Positions 1-8,299 of a stretch of 64,000 nucleotides of DNA are shown here, in pieces. Within the stretch, counting starts at the first letter, position 1; each line of letters opens with the position of its first letter. The position numbers and the translations under genes are program-made. The notes under the pieces were generated by a model. It was given only the letters and a program-made list of their open reading frames with translations. It did not search any database and had not been told where the DNA came from. This DNA is from Bradyrhizobium diazoefficiens. GTDB lineage: Bacteria; Pseudomonadota; Alphaproteobacteria; Rhizobiales; Xanthobacteraceae. The stretch covers positions 2,601,001 through 2,665,000 of the forward strand of contig NZ_CP067100.1 in the NCBI RefSeq assembly GCF_016616235.1, given 5' to 3'.

Positions 1-178
1 GGGTGGGAGCCACCGCCTCACGGGCAAGCCGCTCGTCCCGGAGCCGCTCCCGATTAGCGCCGAACGCTTGCTGCGCCTTTATGTATTCTGAAACCTCGGG
101 TTCAGCTTGGCGAAACATCTTTTCTGCCGCTAGTTGAGCGGCGCTGGCCGGCTTGGAAATAGAGTTGTCGTTCATCAT
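1..178 (-). CDS. hypothetical protein, cut by window edge
   Basis: This reading frame runs off the left edge, so only its first 59 codons are visible. It starts with two consecutive Met codons (178 and 175). The residues are mostly helical and charged, with a Gln/Glu/Arg-rich stretch and no membrane segment. I recognise the style of a small soluble Bradyrhizobium hypothetical protein but cannot name a function. The open frame to the edge and its N-terminal composition support coding. It is transcribed leftward like the next small gene at 246-398. Confidence 0.5.
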   Translation of the reverse strand, partial: MMNDNSISKPASAAQLAAEKMFRQAEPEVSEYIKAQQAFGANRERLRDERLAREAVAPT

Positions 179-245
179 CACACTAGATCCTGGACGGCTG
201 CCGTGTGCCGTTCGAGGCAATAACGGGCGTTGTTGAAAAATAAAC

Positions 246-398
246 TCAGTCTCGATTTTCTGACGTCGGACGATGATGCACCTCAGCAACTTGCGGGCCG
301 GCGACCTCGCCCCCTATAAGCAATGCAAGAAGTAGCGCTGCTGCAACCAAGCAGCCAGCCACGAACCCGTAAAAGCGCCAGTCGCTAAAGCTCATCAT
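246..398 (-). CDS. small single-pass membrane protein (50 aa)
   Basis: Fifty codons begin at one of two adjacent ATGs (398, 395), preceded by a clear AGGAG ribosome binding site about 3 bases upstream. Residues about 10-30 form one hydrophobic helix rich in Leu and Ala, followed by a short polar tail ending in His, Arg and Asp residues. This is the layout of a small inner-membrane protein. No family is recognised. Start signal, length and hydrophobicity make coding likely, but a small frame alone is weak proof. Confidence 0.5.
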   Translation of the reverse strand: MMSFSDWRFYGFVAGCLVAAALLLALLIGGEVAGPQVAEVHHRPTSENRD

Positions 399-733
399 AA
401 CTCCTGAGCATCAACGAGGCTGGAGCCTCCACGTTCCGCCGGGGCGGACCCCATGGGCCTTAACTTCTGTCCTTCTTGGCGAGCTGAACGACCGGGAGCG
501 AGACCCCGCCGAATCCGGCATTGGCGATGCTGATGGGCTGCTGGAACAGGCGACCCAGGACTGGCAGCAAGGCGGGATGGCATGAGCGGCCTGCATGCCT
601 GCAGTCCTCCTGCGACTCAAATGCTGTTCGCGCGGAATGAGAAATCCTGATGGCTAAGTGCGTCTACGCGCCGCCGCGATTCAGGATTCGGCTTCTCGAT
701 GCGCATTCCGCGCTTTGAGCGAAGGAAGACCAA
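399..733. other. no gene recognised
   Basis: Open frames cross this stretch on both strands, but their translations are Arg/Ser/Pro-rich and show no family signature or good ribosome binding site. I see no convincing gene, RNA or repeat here. Confidence 0.4.
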
Positions 734-853
734 ATGACAAAGAACAGGCTAACCGATCTCAACGACCATCTTTTCGCGCAATTGCTCGGCGAGCTGACGT
801 ACGTCGGCCGGCGAGCTTTGGTTCATCTGCTGAACCGGCATAGATCAGCCTAA
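734..853 (+). CDS. short hypothetical protein, possibly a truncated copy
   Basis: Thirty-nine codons start at an ATG with a good GGAAG ribosome binding site. The first about 17 residues (MTKNRLTDLNDHLFAQL) resemble the N-terminus of a widespread rhizobial/phage small protein in which this stretch is followed by a longer helical part. Here it continues for only about 22 residues of basic helix. I infer either a truncated copy or an independent micro-protein. The function is unknown. Confidence 0.35.
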   Translation: MTKNRLTDLNDHLFAQLLGELTYVGRRALVHLLNRHRSA

Positions 854-1112
854 GCTCTTCGGCAGGCGTAAAAAGAAGCACGCCTACCACCTTCCGAGGC
901 AGCGTGGCCAAGGTATTCGCATCCACAGCGCATGCGAACTCCGCGCCGATCACGCTGCATCGGGGCGAGGAGCTGCCGGACGAGTGAGGTGGCATGGCAT
1001 GAGGCCAGGCACTGGCCTGTTTCCGACCTCAGTGGCCCTATTTTGTTCTGGAGCGAGGTTAACAAAGGTTAGATTCCAAGAAACCAGATGGGCTTTCTTC
1101 GGTTGGACATCG

Positions 1113-1220
1113 ATGGATGATGCCGCACTGAAAGCCCGCAGCGAACAAGCCCTTGTCGTAGTGACCTTCAGCACGGCAACGGTGATCGCATGCGTTGCCC
1201 TCTTGGTTTCGCAATTGTAG
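1113..1220 (+). CDS. small single-pass membrane protein (35 aa)
   Basis: Thirty-five codons. About ten polar, charged residues are followed by a hydrophobic helix (roughly residues 14-34) that ends at the C-terminus, giving a tail-anchored or single-pass layout. An in-frame extension upstream to 984 exists but looks non-coding. The ribosome binding site is poor. The family is unknown and the call rests on the membrane helix alone. Confidence 0.3.
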   Translation: MDDAALKARSEQALVVVTFSTATVIACVALLVSQL

Positions 1221-1238
1221 GCGGCCTTAGTCGGTGGC

Positions 1239-1478
1239 TTATTTGCCCCCTACGATCACACGGAAGCGGGGCGCAGCCAGTTTTTCTGGTGGAACCGAGC
1301 GCGATGTGAACTTCGTTTCAGTCCGCTGAGCGCGTTTGCAATTTGGGCAGACGAAGAGGTGAGCGATCATCACCGGCGTGTCTCGCACCAGCTCTGATCG
1401 AAACCACCTCATGTTGACGTGGCAGTCGGGACAAATCGGCGCTTCGAGCTCTCCCAGCGCGTTCTTCAGATTGTCCAT
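1239..1478 (-). CDS. zinc-ribbon hypothetical protein
   Basis: This is a 79-residue protein starting at ATG 1478. An upstream in-frame ATG at 1535 would add 19 residues that look non-coding. Two Cys-x2-Cys knuckles (CPDC near residue 16 and CPNC near residue 47) sit about 30 residues apart, as in a zinc ribbon. A basic tail follows. I know similar short zinc-ribbon proteins from Bradyrhizobium, where they have no assigned function. Binding of nucleic acid or protein through the zinc site is an inference. Confidence 0.6.
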   Translation of the reverse strand: MDNLKNALGELEAPICPDCHVNMRWFRSELVRDTPVMIAHLFVCPNCKRAQRTETKFTSRSVPPEKLAAPRFRVIVGGK

Positions 1479-1690
1479 GCTTTGCCCCCGCGGTCTCGGG
1501 AGAGTAGCAGGATCCATGGGCGCGCAACGTATCAAAACTTACACAACGGCCGAATTTAGACGTCCTCTCGCGCTCAGTCGGTCCTCAGCCATGCCGCGCT
1601 CTCTCCCCTAACAAAAAAGTGTATATACCAGATTTTCCCGGAAGGGTTACGATACAACCTGTTTTAGAATTTTGTATTGGGACCTACCCG

Positions 1691-1903
1691 TTGGCAACAA
1701 GCATTGAATCGATCGTTTCGGCTTACGTGCGCCTGAAGAACCGTCAAGCCTTGGAGAATATGCGAGAGCTCCGGCGCCAGTTGCTCGAACAGCTAGAGTC
1801 CACATCGGGCGTTGACCCGGCTCATTCAAGAGATGCTTTACTTGAGGACCTCCGAGTGATCGAGGGTGCACTGGAGCAGCTACAACCGCCGCAGCACGGC
1901 TGA
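1691..1903 (+). CDS. small coiled-coil hypothetical protein
   Basis: The conserved-looking part begins with Ala-Thr-Ser-Ile-Glu-Ser after a TTG codon at 1691, which I chose as start. The frame stays open upstream to a GTG at 1619, but that extension looks non-coding. The 70-residue product is almost entirely helical and charged, with Leu/Glu/Arg heptad-like spacing. It resembles small rhizobial helical proteins of unknown role. There is no membrane segment or catalytic motif. Confidence 0.5.
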   Translation: MATSIESIVSAYVRLKNRQALENMRELRRQLLEQLESTSGVDPAHSRDALLEDLRVIEGALEQLQPPQHG

Positions 1904-2102
1904 GCCACTGACAAGCGGCCCGGCGGTTCACGCTGGGGAGCCTCTGTTCTCGTTTCCCGGAATGTTCCTATGCGCAGGAAAGAGACAGCTTGGCTGCTGT
2001 GCTACACTTCGTGATCAAAGCTGCGCATTATTTTATTTATAATCTGGATAAATAGTTTAATTATAAGCCGTTGAAAATATCCAGAGCACATGGAGTGATA
2101 CC

Positions 2103-2297
2103 ATGTCTGAGATGGAAGACAACGATCGGCGAGAATTTTTGAAGATCTGTGGGAAGTTTGCAGCCGTAACGCCTCCAGCCATGACTGTGCTGCTCTCGAC
2201 GTCGTTGACGTCAGGCGCGATCGCATCATCCGGTGGTCGCGTGGTGCATTCCGACGGCAATCAGAATGATCAAGGTCAGAATAACAACTCGCAATGA
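2103..2297 (+). CDS. small Tat-signal protein
   Basis: This is a 64-residue product whose N-terminus carries Arg-Arg-Glu-Phe-Leu-Lys followed by a hydrophobic stretch with Ala and Thr, the pattern of a twin-arginine export signal. What remains after the predicted cleavage is only about 25 residues, rich in Gly, Asn, Gln and Asp. Short proteins of this type are common in Bradyrhizobium and uncharacterised. It may be a periplasmic peptide or a companion of a cofactor-carrying Tat substrate. No partner gene is adjacent. Confidence 0.6.
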   Translation: MSEMEDNDRREFLKICGKFAAVTPPAMTVLLSTSLTSGAIASSGGRVVHSDGNQNDQGQNNNSQ

Positions 2298-2483
2298 GCC
2301 GAGTTGCCAGTTTTTCCTGGCACCGTAGTTTCACGCCGCCTCAGCGGGCGGCCTCTTTGCCTGCTCTGAAGCGGCCGTACTTGATGCTGAACCGAACAGA
2401 GGAACGCCGTGATGGCGGGATAAGGTGGCAACGCTTGGCGATCCCATTACCGCCCGAGCACCTCCAACGGCCCTGGCCCTCTC

Positions 2484-2542
2484 ACACGCCCAAGAACCCC
2501 CAGGGTCGGGGCCGTCTTTTGGGGATCCAAGCTTGGGCGTGT
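2484..2542. repeat. inverted repeat, possible convergent terminator
   Basis: An 11-base arm (2484-2494) is exactly complementary to 2532-2542, separated by 37 bases. It lies between the 3' ends of two convergent genes (2103-2297 plus, 2585-2842 minus), so a bidirectional terminator is plausible. There is no obvious T-run next to the stem, so the role is uncertain. Confidence 0.35.
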
Positions 2543-2584
2543 CATCCTCTTATTGATCTCTCTTCAGCTTGCGGGACCAGGACA

Positions 2585-2842
2585 TCAGCGCCTTGCTGGC
2601 CCGATGCTTGAGGGCTTCCCGTGCAGCGCGGTCCGATCCCCGGTGATTTGCTCGGCATAGTCGTCGATCGCATCGATCAGCGGCCGGGTGTGGCCGAGCC
2701 CGCCTTGCATGAGGTATCGGCGGAATAGATCCAGCTCGCCGAGCTCTGCCTCGACCGCTTTGGCGCGCGCCTCTTCGCTGATCTTGCGCATCCGCTCCTG
2801 GTGATACGCCTTGGCGGCCGCTCGGTTCTCTGCCTTGGTCAT
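2585..2842 (-). CDS. hypothetical helical protein (85 aa)
   Basis: The protein starts MTKAENRAAAK and is mainly amphipathic helix with many Ala, Glu and Arg residues up to about residue 65. A short C-terminal tail follows. I recognise it as a conserved Bradyrhizobium hypothetical protein, without function. The overlapping frame (ending at 2550) encodes an Arg/Lys-rich helical tail, so a late frameshift could have changed the C-terminus. I cannot decide this from one sequence. Confidence 0.55.
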   Translation of the reverse strand: MTKAENRAAAKAYHQERMRKISEEARAKAVEAELGELDLFRRYLMQGGLGHTRPLIDAIDDYAEQITGDRTALHGKPSSIGPARR

Positions 2843-3048
2843 GCCGCCATCGAAGCGCGGCGCCGGCGAGAGTCAAATTGTCGATTACTGGTGGCTCAGA
2901 CCACGCGCGAGCTACTGCATTGTCGGTAGAAAGAGCACAGGTGAGGATTCGCGCTGGCGTCAGGTATCCGAGGAACGGCTCCAGCATCCGTCCCCTGCTT
3001 CAGCGCCCCAAGGATGCGGGAGCCGTTTCTTCGAATGGTCGAGGCGCA

Positions 3049-3744
3049 TCATGCAGCCCCGAAGCGACCCGGTGCAACTCTGGATTCGTAGTCGTCGGCC
3101 GACCGGCGTGCGACACTGATCCATATTCGCGTTTCGGAGGAGAAGCCCGATGCGCCTAGCATTGCCTTACCTGGGAATTGGTCTTTGCGCGTCGCTGGCG
3201 GCGTGGATGTCGCTGATGCTGCTTTACTGAGCGGGCAGCAATCCTGGACCTCGATGCCCGCAGCGAGCTCGATCAGCTTGCGCGCTGCGGCCTCTGGGCT
3301 GGAATATGGCCCTTGGTCAGTCAGCTTCATTTGACGCTCCCCCGGCCACCAAACAGAAGGCGGATTGCTGGTGGAAATCTTCGTGGTTCGCAATGCCACA
3401 AGATGACTACGCTTGAATGGGCGCTCCTGAAGTTCTGAGCATCGCTTGCAGCGCATATAACGCTCTAGCTCATGGATAGGGGTGGTCTTCGGCCGCCGCA
3501 CGATGTCCAGCGGGACTGTCTGGTGCGTGTCGCACCCGAGGCACTTTACCTCAAGATAGCGGTAGCCCGCGTTCAGGGCACCGCCAAGGGCTGGGGAGGG
3601 CTGGGCAGGTCCCTGGAAGCCAAGCATTCGCGCGTTCCAGGCCTGACAAGCCAAGGTGTCGGCATCCTTGCGAGCGTCCCGCGCACGTTCGGCGAGGATC
3701 CGGACCGTCGCCCCGAATAGGTATTCTCGCGACTTGGTGCCCAT
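3049..3744 (-). CDS. zinc-binding hypothetical protein with accidental C-terminal fusion
   Basis: Residues about 1-140 form a recognisable rhizobial hypothetical protein. It has a Cys-x2-Cys (KCLGC) and a second Cys-x2-Cys (CKRC), giving a likely four-Cys zinc site, and a terminal WWPGER stretch. The ATG at 3744 was chosen because conserved sequence begins there. In frame after WWPGER lies Gln-Met-Lys-Leu-Thr-Asp, the start of a second small family whose intact relative is at 16658-16915. That relative's similarity breaks off near 3232, after which about 60 unrelated residues follow. I infer a truncated second gene fused by loss of the intervening stop. Confidence 0.55.
   Translation of the reverse strand: MGTKSREYLFGATVRILAERARDARKDADTLACQAWNARMLGFQGPAQPSPALGGALNAGYRYLEVKCLGCDTHQTVPLDIVRRPKTTPIHELERYMRCKRCSELQERPFKRSHLVALRTTKISTSNPPSVWWPGERQMKLTDQGPYSSPEAAARKLIELAAGIEVQDCCPLSKAASATSTPPATRKDQFPGKAMLGASGFSSETRIWISVARRSADDYESRVAPGRFGAA
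3150..3230 (+). CDS. 26-residue membrane micro-protein
   Basis: An ATG with a strong GGAGGAG ribosome binding site about 7 bases upstream opens a 26-codon frame ending in TGA. Almost the whole peptide is one hydrophobic helix with Leu, Ala, Trp and Met. It lies antisense to the degenerate tail of the zinc-binding gene, in DNA that otherwise shows no conserved coding on the minus strand. The function is unknown. Confidence 0.45.
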   Translation: MRLALPYLGIGLCASLAAWMSLMLLY

Positions 3745-4039
3745 CTCGGATGATTCCGCGGGAGGAGCGCCGAAGCAAGCCGCTAGCTTTAGAACCGCCT
3801 TGTGGAGAAAAGGCCAGCTCTTGGTCAAGGGTCGCGATTGGCCTTGTTGATCGACTACGCGCAACGCTTTCAAAATTAGGAACCGGACGAACTCGCCGGC
3901 AGGAGCCCAATACATTGATGCGGCTTGCGTGCTCCGTCCAAACAAAATTTTCGATATACCGAAATTTCCACTTGCTCCGTCGGGCAAAACAGTGGTTCAT
4001 AGGGTGCTGGCTCTACCCACATTCGAAGGAACCAGCGTC

Positions 4040-4264
4040 ATGGCGGATGAAGTCGAGGTCTCTTCCGAGCTGTCGAAGATTGCGAAACTCAATGGAGACT
4101 TTCGAAGAAACTACGGCCCTCTACTCGGTGCATTCCTCTACCTGCGTTCGATCAGTGCCGCGCGGGGCCGTTCTTGGCTTTGGGCTGGGCTACTTTCGGT
4201 AGCTTGCTCATCGGGGCTGGCATGGCTCGGGAAGCACGGTTTTTCTTGGTTAGCCTCCGGGTGA
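4040..4264 (+). CDS. hypothetical protein, probably truncated by the recombinase element
   Basis: An ATG with a good AAGGA ribosome binding site starts a 74-codon frame. The first about 40 residues look coding (acidic helix, then a Leu/Tyr-rich stretch). From about 4150 on, the frame runs antisense through the 3' end of the serine recombinase gene. The change coincides with the recombinase stop at 4152. I infer that insertion of the recombinase-bearing element cut off the natural C-terminus. The family is unknown. Confidence 0.35.
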   Translation: MADEVEVSSELSKIAKLNGDFRRNYGPLLGAFLYLRSISAARGRSWLWAGLLSVACSSGLAWLGKHGFSWLASG

Positions 4265-5807
4265 TTGCGCGCACGAGAGCGTCGGGTGTTTTGAATGAGA
4301 CAATTGAGCGACGTTCGCGGGCCGCCTCCGAGAATCTGATGGTTCGCTTCACTCTGCCATCTGTCGGCAACAACACATAGTCCAGTACAGCCTCATTATG
4401 CTCAGATAGCCTGATGGCAGCAATCCACCCAGCAGGCACGTGCGCGTCGCATTGAATGGTCCAATGCGGCGAATGAGTTTCCTCCTTTCCCGGAGTCCAG
4501 CGAGCCGCCCTAACCGAAACACAAGTGGTACCATTCACACGCAACGAATCTGTCCAGCCTCCCGTACTCGTACGACAGCCCGCCTTTCGCACGGCCGCGC
4601 CAATCCCAGCCGCGAGTTCTACTTTTTGCCCCGACCAGAGAGGCCGCAATTCCAGAAATTCATAGTTCCGCTTGGGCGTGTAGCCGAGCAAGCGATAGAG
4701 ATTCCGCATGCTGCCGAAATGGGTCTGACAAGTCGCCACACAGGGTAGGCCCGGCGTACGGTCGATAATGCTGATGCTTAACCGCCCCTCCTTGTGCAGG
4801 GTTCGGCGTAACCGCACAAGCATCTCATCCTCGGTCAGATCGACGCGCCGCTCTTGGATGAACTTAGAAACTCTTGTGAAGACAGCGCGCTCGATTATCG
4901 GCTCAAGGCAGTTTTCAGCCCTGATCCACTGTTCAGGAGGATTGTACGAGCGGATTTGACGCAGCTTCCATGAGCGGCGGTTGAAAACGAGATTGCCGAT
5001 GTAACTCTCGTCTCTGAGGATCGCGCCGACCATCACGCGTGTCCACGGCTTCCCCGTGCGAGTTGGCACCTTCCGCTTGTTCAGCTCCCAAGCTACTACC
5101 GTCTCACACTTCACTTCCAAGAACCGACTAAATATCCATCTGACAGCAGCCACCTCCTTCGGGGGACCGGGGCGCACTCGGATGTGATCAGTTGCAAGAT
5201 ACTTGCGCTCTCCTTTCTTCAGCGCGCCCTTCGATTGCTCTTTCTCGTCAACAAGCTCCCGAACCAGACCATAGCCAACCTTGCCGCAAGGTTTGTAGCC
5301 GAGCCGAGCGAACCGACATTGACCGGCATAGACCTTGGCCGAAAGCTCCCGGCTGTACTCGGCCGCCATGACTCGTTTGATGTTCTTGACGATGCTGGCG
5401 AGCATGCTCCCGTCGTTGTCGAATTGCTCAGCACAGTAGGCCACTCTGATGCCGGCTCGTTTGCAGAGAAACTCGTAGTGCGCACTTTCGTCCACATCCT
5501 GAAAGCGGCCCCAGCGGCTCACGTCATAAACCAGGACATGAGCAAAATCGGCCTCTCCCGCTTGTACGTCTTCTAGAAGTTGAATGAGACCGGCTCGATT
5601 CTTGATCAGGAGACCACTCTCGCCCTCGTCTCTGTAGGTTCGAACAAGCGTCAGATTGTGCGCGTGCGCATAAGCGGCGATCACCGCAGCTTGGTTCTGG
5701 ATCGAATACTGCTGCCGTTCGGTAGACATACGAACGTACTGGGCGGCTCTACACACTTTTTGAGCCGCTGGAAGGCTGGACTTTCGAACGACGAGTTCGT
5801 TGCCCAT
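4152..5807 (-). CDS. large serine recombinase
   Basis: A 551-residue site-specific DNA recombinase. Residues about 20-165 form the resolvase-type catalytic domain with the YVRMSTERQ motif, in which Ser28 is the expected nucleophile. The conserved VYDVSRWGR (about 93-101) and YSREL (about 151-155) segments follow. A 'Recombinase' DNA-binding domain begins near residue 170 (GYKPCGKVGYG). The C-terminal third is less conserved and has no obvious four-Cys zinc ribbon. Such enzymes integrate and excise phages and islands through short att sites. Here it lies at the border of a truncated gene (4040-4264), which fits an insertion event. Confidence 0.9.
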   Translation of the reverse strand: MGNELVVRKSSLPAAQKVCRAAQYVRMSTERQQYSIQNQAAVIAAYAHAHNLTLVRTYRDEGESGLLIKNRAGLIQLLEDVQAGEADFAHVLVYDVSRWGRFQDVDESAHYEFLCKRAGIRVAYCAEQFDNDGSMLASIVKNIKRVMAAEYSRELSAKVYAGQCRFARLGYKPCGKVGYGLVRELVDEKEQSKGALKKGERKYLATDHIRVRPGPPKEVAAVRWIFSRFLEVKCETVVAWELNKRKVPTRTGKPWTRVMVGAILRDESYIGNLVFNRRSWKLRQIRSYNPPEQWIRAENCLEPIIERAVFTRVSKFIQERRVDLTEDEMLVRLRRTLHKEGRLSISIIDRTPGLPCVATCQTHFGSMRNLYRLLGYTPKRNYEFLELRPLWSGQKVELAAGIGAAVRKAGCRTSTGGWTDSLRVNGTTCVSVRAARWTPGKEETHSPHWTIQCDAHVPAGWIAAIRLSEHNEAVLDYVLLPTDGRVKRTIRFSEAARERRSIVSFKTPDALVRAITRRLTKKNRASRAMPAPMSKLPKVAQPKAKNGPARH

Positions 5808-5991
5808 GGATGCTCTCGAAGCCTGCGCCCGCCACTATCAGACGCCTGTGTGAGTCTCTCAGCAAGCGCGTTGACGGGTTCTCGTCATGAATTGTTTCAA
5901 AATGTGGTGACATCGATCTCGTCCACTCGAACGGCGCCATACAATACGTCCCGGACGCAATCGTAACCATCAAGCCGCGCTGGTTTGGCAT
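5749..5991 (-). CDS. possible small protein upstream of recombinase
   Basis: An 80-codon frame overlaps the first 59 bases of the recombinase gene on the same strand. Its middle part (TIHDENPSTRLLRDSHRR) has an unforced protein-like composition, and the overlap would permit translational coupling. A role as a recombination directionality factor is conceivable but not shown by any motif. This could equally be a chance frame. Confidence 0.22.
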   Translation of the reverse strand: MPNQRGLMVTIASGTYCMAPFEWTRSMSPHFETIHDENPSTRLLRDSHRRLIVAGAGFESIHGQRTRRSKVQPSSGSKSV

Positions 5992-6536
5992 CGCGTGCCG
6001 ATCAGCGATGATGCCTCCAAGCCAGAGATCCAAACATCTTTCTGAGTGACAATGGACCTGGAGGGCTAAGGACCTCGACGGAAAAGCTAGTGAAATACCA
6101 GCGTAATTGGTTAGCTGAGCGAGCGTTCGTCCAGGCCCACGAGGGCTATTCCATTGTCGAGCAAGCGCCCGATCCGCAGGAGCAAGGGACGCAGCAATTC
6201 AGATTTTGCCGTGCTAGCGCGTTCCGATGAGAAATAGCGTGCACTCAGTTATGCGATAGGTTTTCCGCGATCGCCAAACAGGGTGCGATCAACGTAGCTC
6301 GGGCACCCAATCTCTTTCTGTGGCTCGCGATCGTGGCGGGCGTTCGGCTCGGGGTTCTGACCTTGGAAGGAGAGGCTGGCGCCGCCCTTGGGTCGTATTC
6401 GATGGACTGCTTCTCATCTGGCCGCTGGCGAGATCGTTCGGGGTGAGAAACATTGACGACGCTGTCGGCACCAGCGTCGGAACTGAGGTGCCTCGTTCGT
6501 CTTGTATCGGAGAACAATTCCCGGAGTTCCGCGTTC
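5992..6536. other. no gene recognised
   Basis: The translations in this stretch are low in conserved character on both strands. It may hold the second attachment site of the serine-recombinase element and the Ku promoter, but I can point to no specific motif. A GGAG about 10 bases before the out-of-frame ATG at 6537 is the only signal seen. Confidence 0.35.
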
Positions 6537-7462
6537 ATGGCCCCCGAGCCAACTGGAAAGGCTTCCTGCGTCTATCCCTGGTGACCTGTCCGGTAGCACT
6601 TTACCCTGCTACATCGGAGAGCGAAAAGATTTCATTCGACCAGCTCAATCGCCAGACCGGCCACAGGATCAAGTATCTCAAAGTCGATGCGGACACCGGC
6701 GACGAGGTGCAAAACGAGGACATCGTCAAGGGCTATCAGCTCGAGAAGGACCAGTTCATCGAGGTCACCAAGGAGGAGCTCGAGGAGATCGCGCTGGAGT
6801 CCACGCGCACTATCGAGATCGACGAGTTCGTGGATCGCACCGACATCGACCCACGCTACCTCATCCGCCCCTACTACCTGCGTCCGGACGGCAAGGTCGG
6901 TCACGATGCCTTCGCGGTGATCCGCGAGACCATCCGCGAGATGGACAAGATCGCGATCGGGAGGGTCGTGCTGACCAACCGCGAGCACATCATCGCGCTC
7001 GAGCCGATGGACAAGGGCTTGGTCGGGACGCTGCTGCGGTATCCGTACGAGGTGCGTAGCGAGGCCGAGTATTTCGACGAAATCCAGGACGTGAAGGTCA
7101 CCAAGGACATGCTGGAGCTCGCCAAGCACATCGTGAACCAGAAGGCCGGCCGGTTCGATCCGGAGAAGTTCGAGGACCATTACGAAGCCGCGCTGGTGGA
7201 ACTCATCAACCAGAAGCGCGCTGGCAAGGTCATCCATCCCAAGGAGCGGCCGAAAGGCGAGAACGTCGTCGACCTGTTGGAGGCGCTGCGCCAGAGCGTC
7301 GGCCGGGAAGCCGCGCCGGCAAAGGCCGCCAAGCCGGCCAAGAAGCCGCGCAAGCCGGCAGCCGGCCAAAAGGAGATGCTGATGCCGATCGCCGGCAAGA
7401 AGCCGGTGAAGGAAGCGGCGGCGAAGAAGCCGGCCGCGGGGGCGCGGCGGAAGTCGGCCTAG
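6537..7462 (+). CDS. ku: Ku DNA end-binding protein, usual start out of frame
   Basis: Bacterial Ku binds DNA double-strand ends as a homodimer and recruits LigD for end joining. The Ku core runs from PRANWKGFLRLSLVTCPV to about residue 260, followed by a Lys/Ala/Pro-rich tail typical of rhizobial Ku. Rhizobial homologues usually begin Met-Ala-Pro-Arg-Ala-Asn-Trp. Here the matching ATG (6537, with GGAG upstream) is followed by one C too few, so it is in a different frame from the rest. The frame is open upstream to an ATG at 6320, so a longer form could be made. No ligD is in the window. A homopolymer sequencing error is also possible. Confidence 0.85.
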
Positions 7463-7570
7463 CGGACCTGACAGAACGGCGACGCCTGCTAGGAACGCTC
7501 GACACAACCGCACGTTCGGGCTCCAGGGAGTCGCAGTCAGCGATTCCGAAGCTCAAAAGGAGGATTCGAG

Positions 7571-7867
7571 ATGAGGTGCATCGCGAGCGCTCTCGTGTTC
7601 GCTCTGGCGATATCGGCTCCGGCCGCGTTTGCGCAGACGAGCAAGCCGGATGTCTCGTCCGCGCCGAGCGCGCAGAACTCAGGCGCCGGCATAACCGGCC
7701 AGCCTGGAAACAAGAACGGTCCGGCGGCAAAGCCGGGAGAGACCGTTGGCTCAAGCTCGACACTCAACCAGCAGAATCCGACGGTGCAGCAGCAGGACAC
7801 GTCCAACATCAAGGGGCTGCCTGGGAACAAGAGCGGCCCGCCCGCCAAGAAGCCGGACCAGCAGTGA
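7571..7867 (+). CDS. secreted Gly/Pro/Asn-rich protein with internal repeats
   Basis: A 98-residue protein with a clear Sec signal peptide (basic start, hydrophobic core, Ala-Phe-Ala-Gln cleavage site). The mature part is disordered in composition and contains two near copies of a G-x-PGNK-x-GP-x-AK unit (about residues 42-54 and 82-95). Such small exported proteins are common and uncharacterised in Bradyrhizobium. An AAGGAGG ribosome binding site precedes the ATG. It lies downstream of ku on the same strand but about 110 bases away, so probably has its own promoter. Confidence 0.7.
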   Translation: MRCIASALVFALAISAPAAFAQTSKPDVSSAPSAQNSGAGITGQPGNKNGPAAKPGETVGSSSTLNQQNPTVQQQDTSNIKGLPGNKSGPPAKKPDQQ

Positions 7868-7903
7868 CGTCGAAGCGCGGCGGTTGGCGTCGGAGCATTC
7901 CCC

Positions 7904-8299
7904 CTAGTGCGGTGACGTCCGGTTCCCGCCGCCGAGCTCTTTAACCATCCGTACGATCTCGTCCGGATGGAAGGGCTTCCTCAACGTGCGGCTGCCCGGC
8001 ACCGGGCGTGGTGTAGTGGGGGAGAAGCCGGTGGCGTAGATGACCGGCAGGTCCGGGTCGTGTTCGCGGCAACGCTCCGCGATCTGCCATCCGTCGACCT
8101 CCCCGGGCAGTCGGATGTCCGTGCCGAGAACGTCCGCCGCGTGCCGCTTGCACCAGGCCAGCGCCTCCTCGCCCGTGCTCGCATGGATGACATGATAGCC
8201 GGCCTCGCGCAGGGCTTCGACGACGAACTCGCGGATGAGAGGATCGTCCTCGACGAGAAGCACGCTCACTGGTCGCTCAGTACGGATGGCATTTGTCAC
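7904..8299 (-). CDS. stand-alone response regulator receiver protein
   Basis: A 131-residue protein made of one CheY-like receiver domain with no output domain. The acidic pocket is in VLLVEDDPLI (near residues 18-19), the phosphoacceptor is Asp61 in GTDIRLPG, the switch Thr is in IYATG (about 90), and the conserved Lys108 is in LRKPF. Single-domain receivers usually act in phosphorelays or on flagellar or histidine-kinase partners. No kinase is adjacent, so the partner cannot be named. All key residues are intact. Confidence 0.9.
   Translation of the reverse strand: MTNAIRTERPVSVLLVEDDPLIREFVVEALREAGYHVIHASTGEEALAWCKRHAADVLGTDIRLPGEVDGWQIAERCREHDPDLPVIYATGFSPTTPRPVPGSRTLRKPFHPDEIVRMVKELGGGNRTSPH

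Noticed and set aside
759..995. 78-codon minus-strand frame with a VVGVLLFTPAEELRLIY stretch
   Set aside because: The stretch looks protein-like, but the frame overlaps the better-supported plus-strand gene 734-853, and both ends are low in conserved character with no ribosome binding site.
6632..7513. Long minus-strand frame opposite ku
   Set aside because: Its Leu/Asp/Val-rich, Arg-rich translation is the mirror of a high-GC coding strand; ku on the plus strand has clear family motifs.
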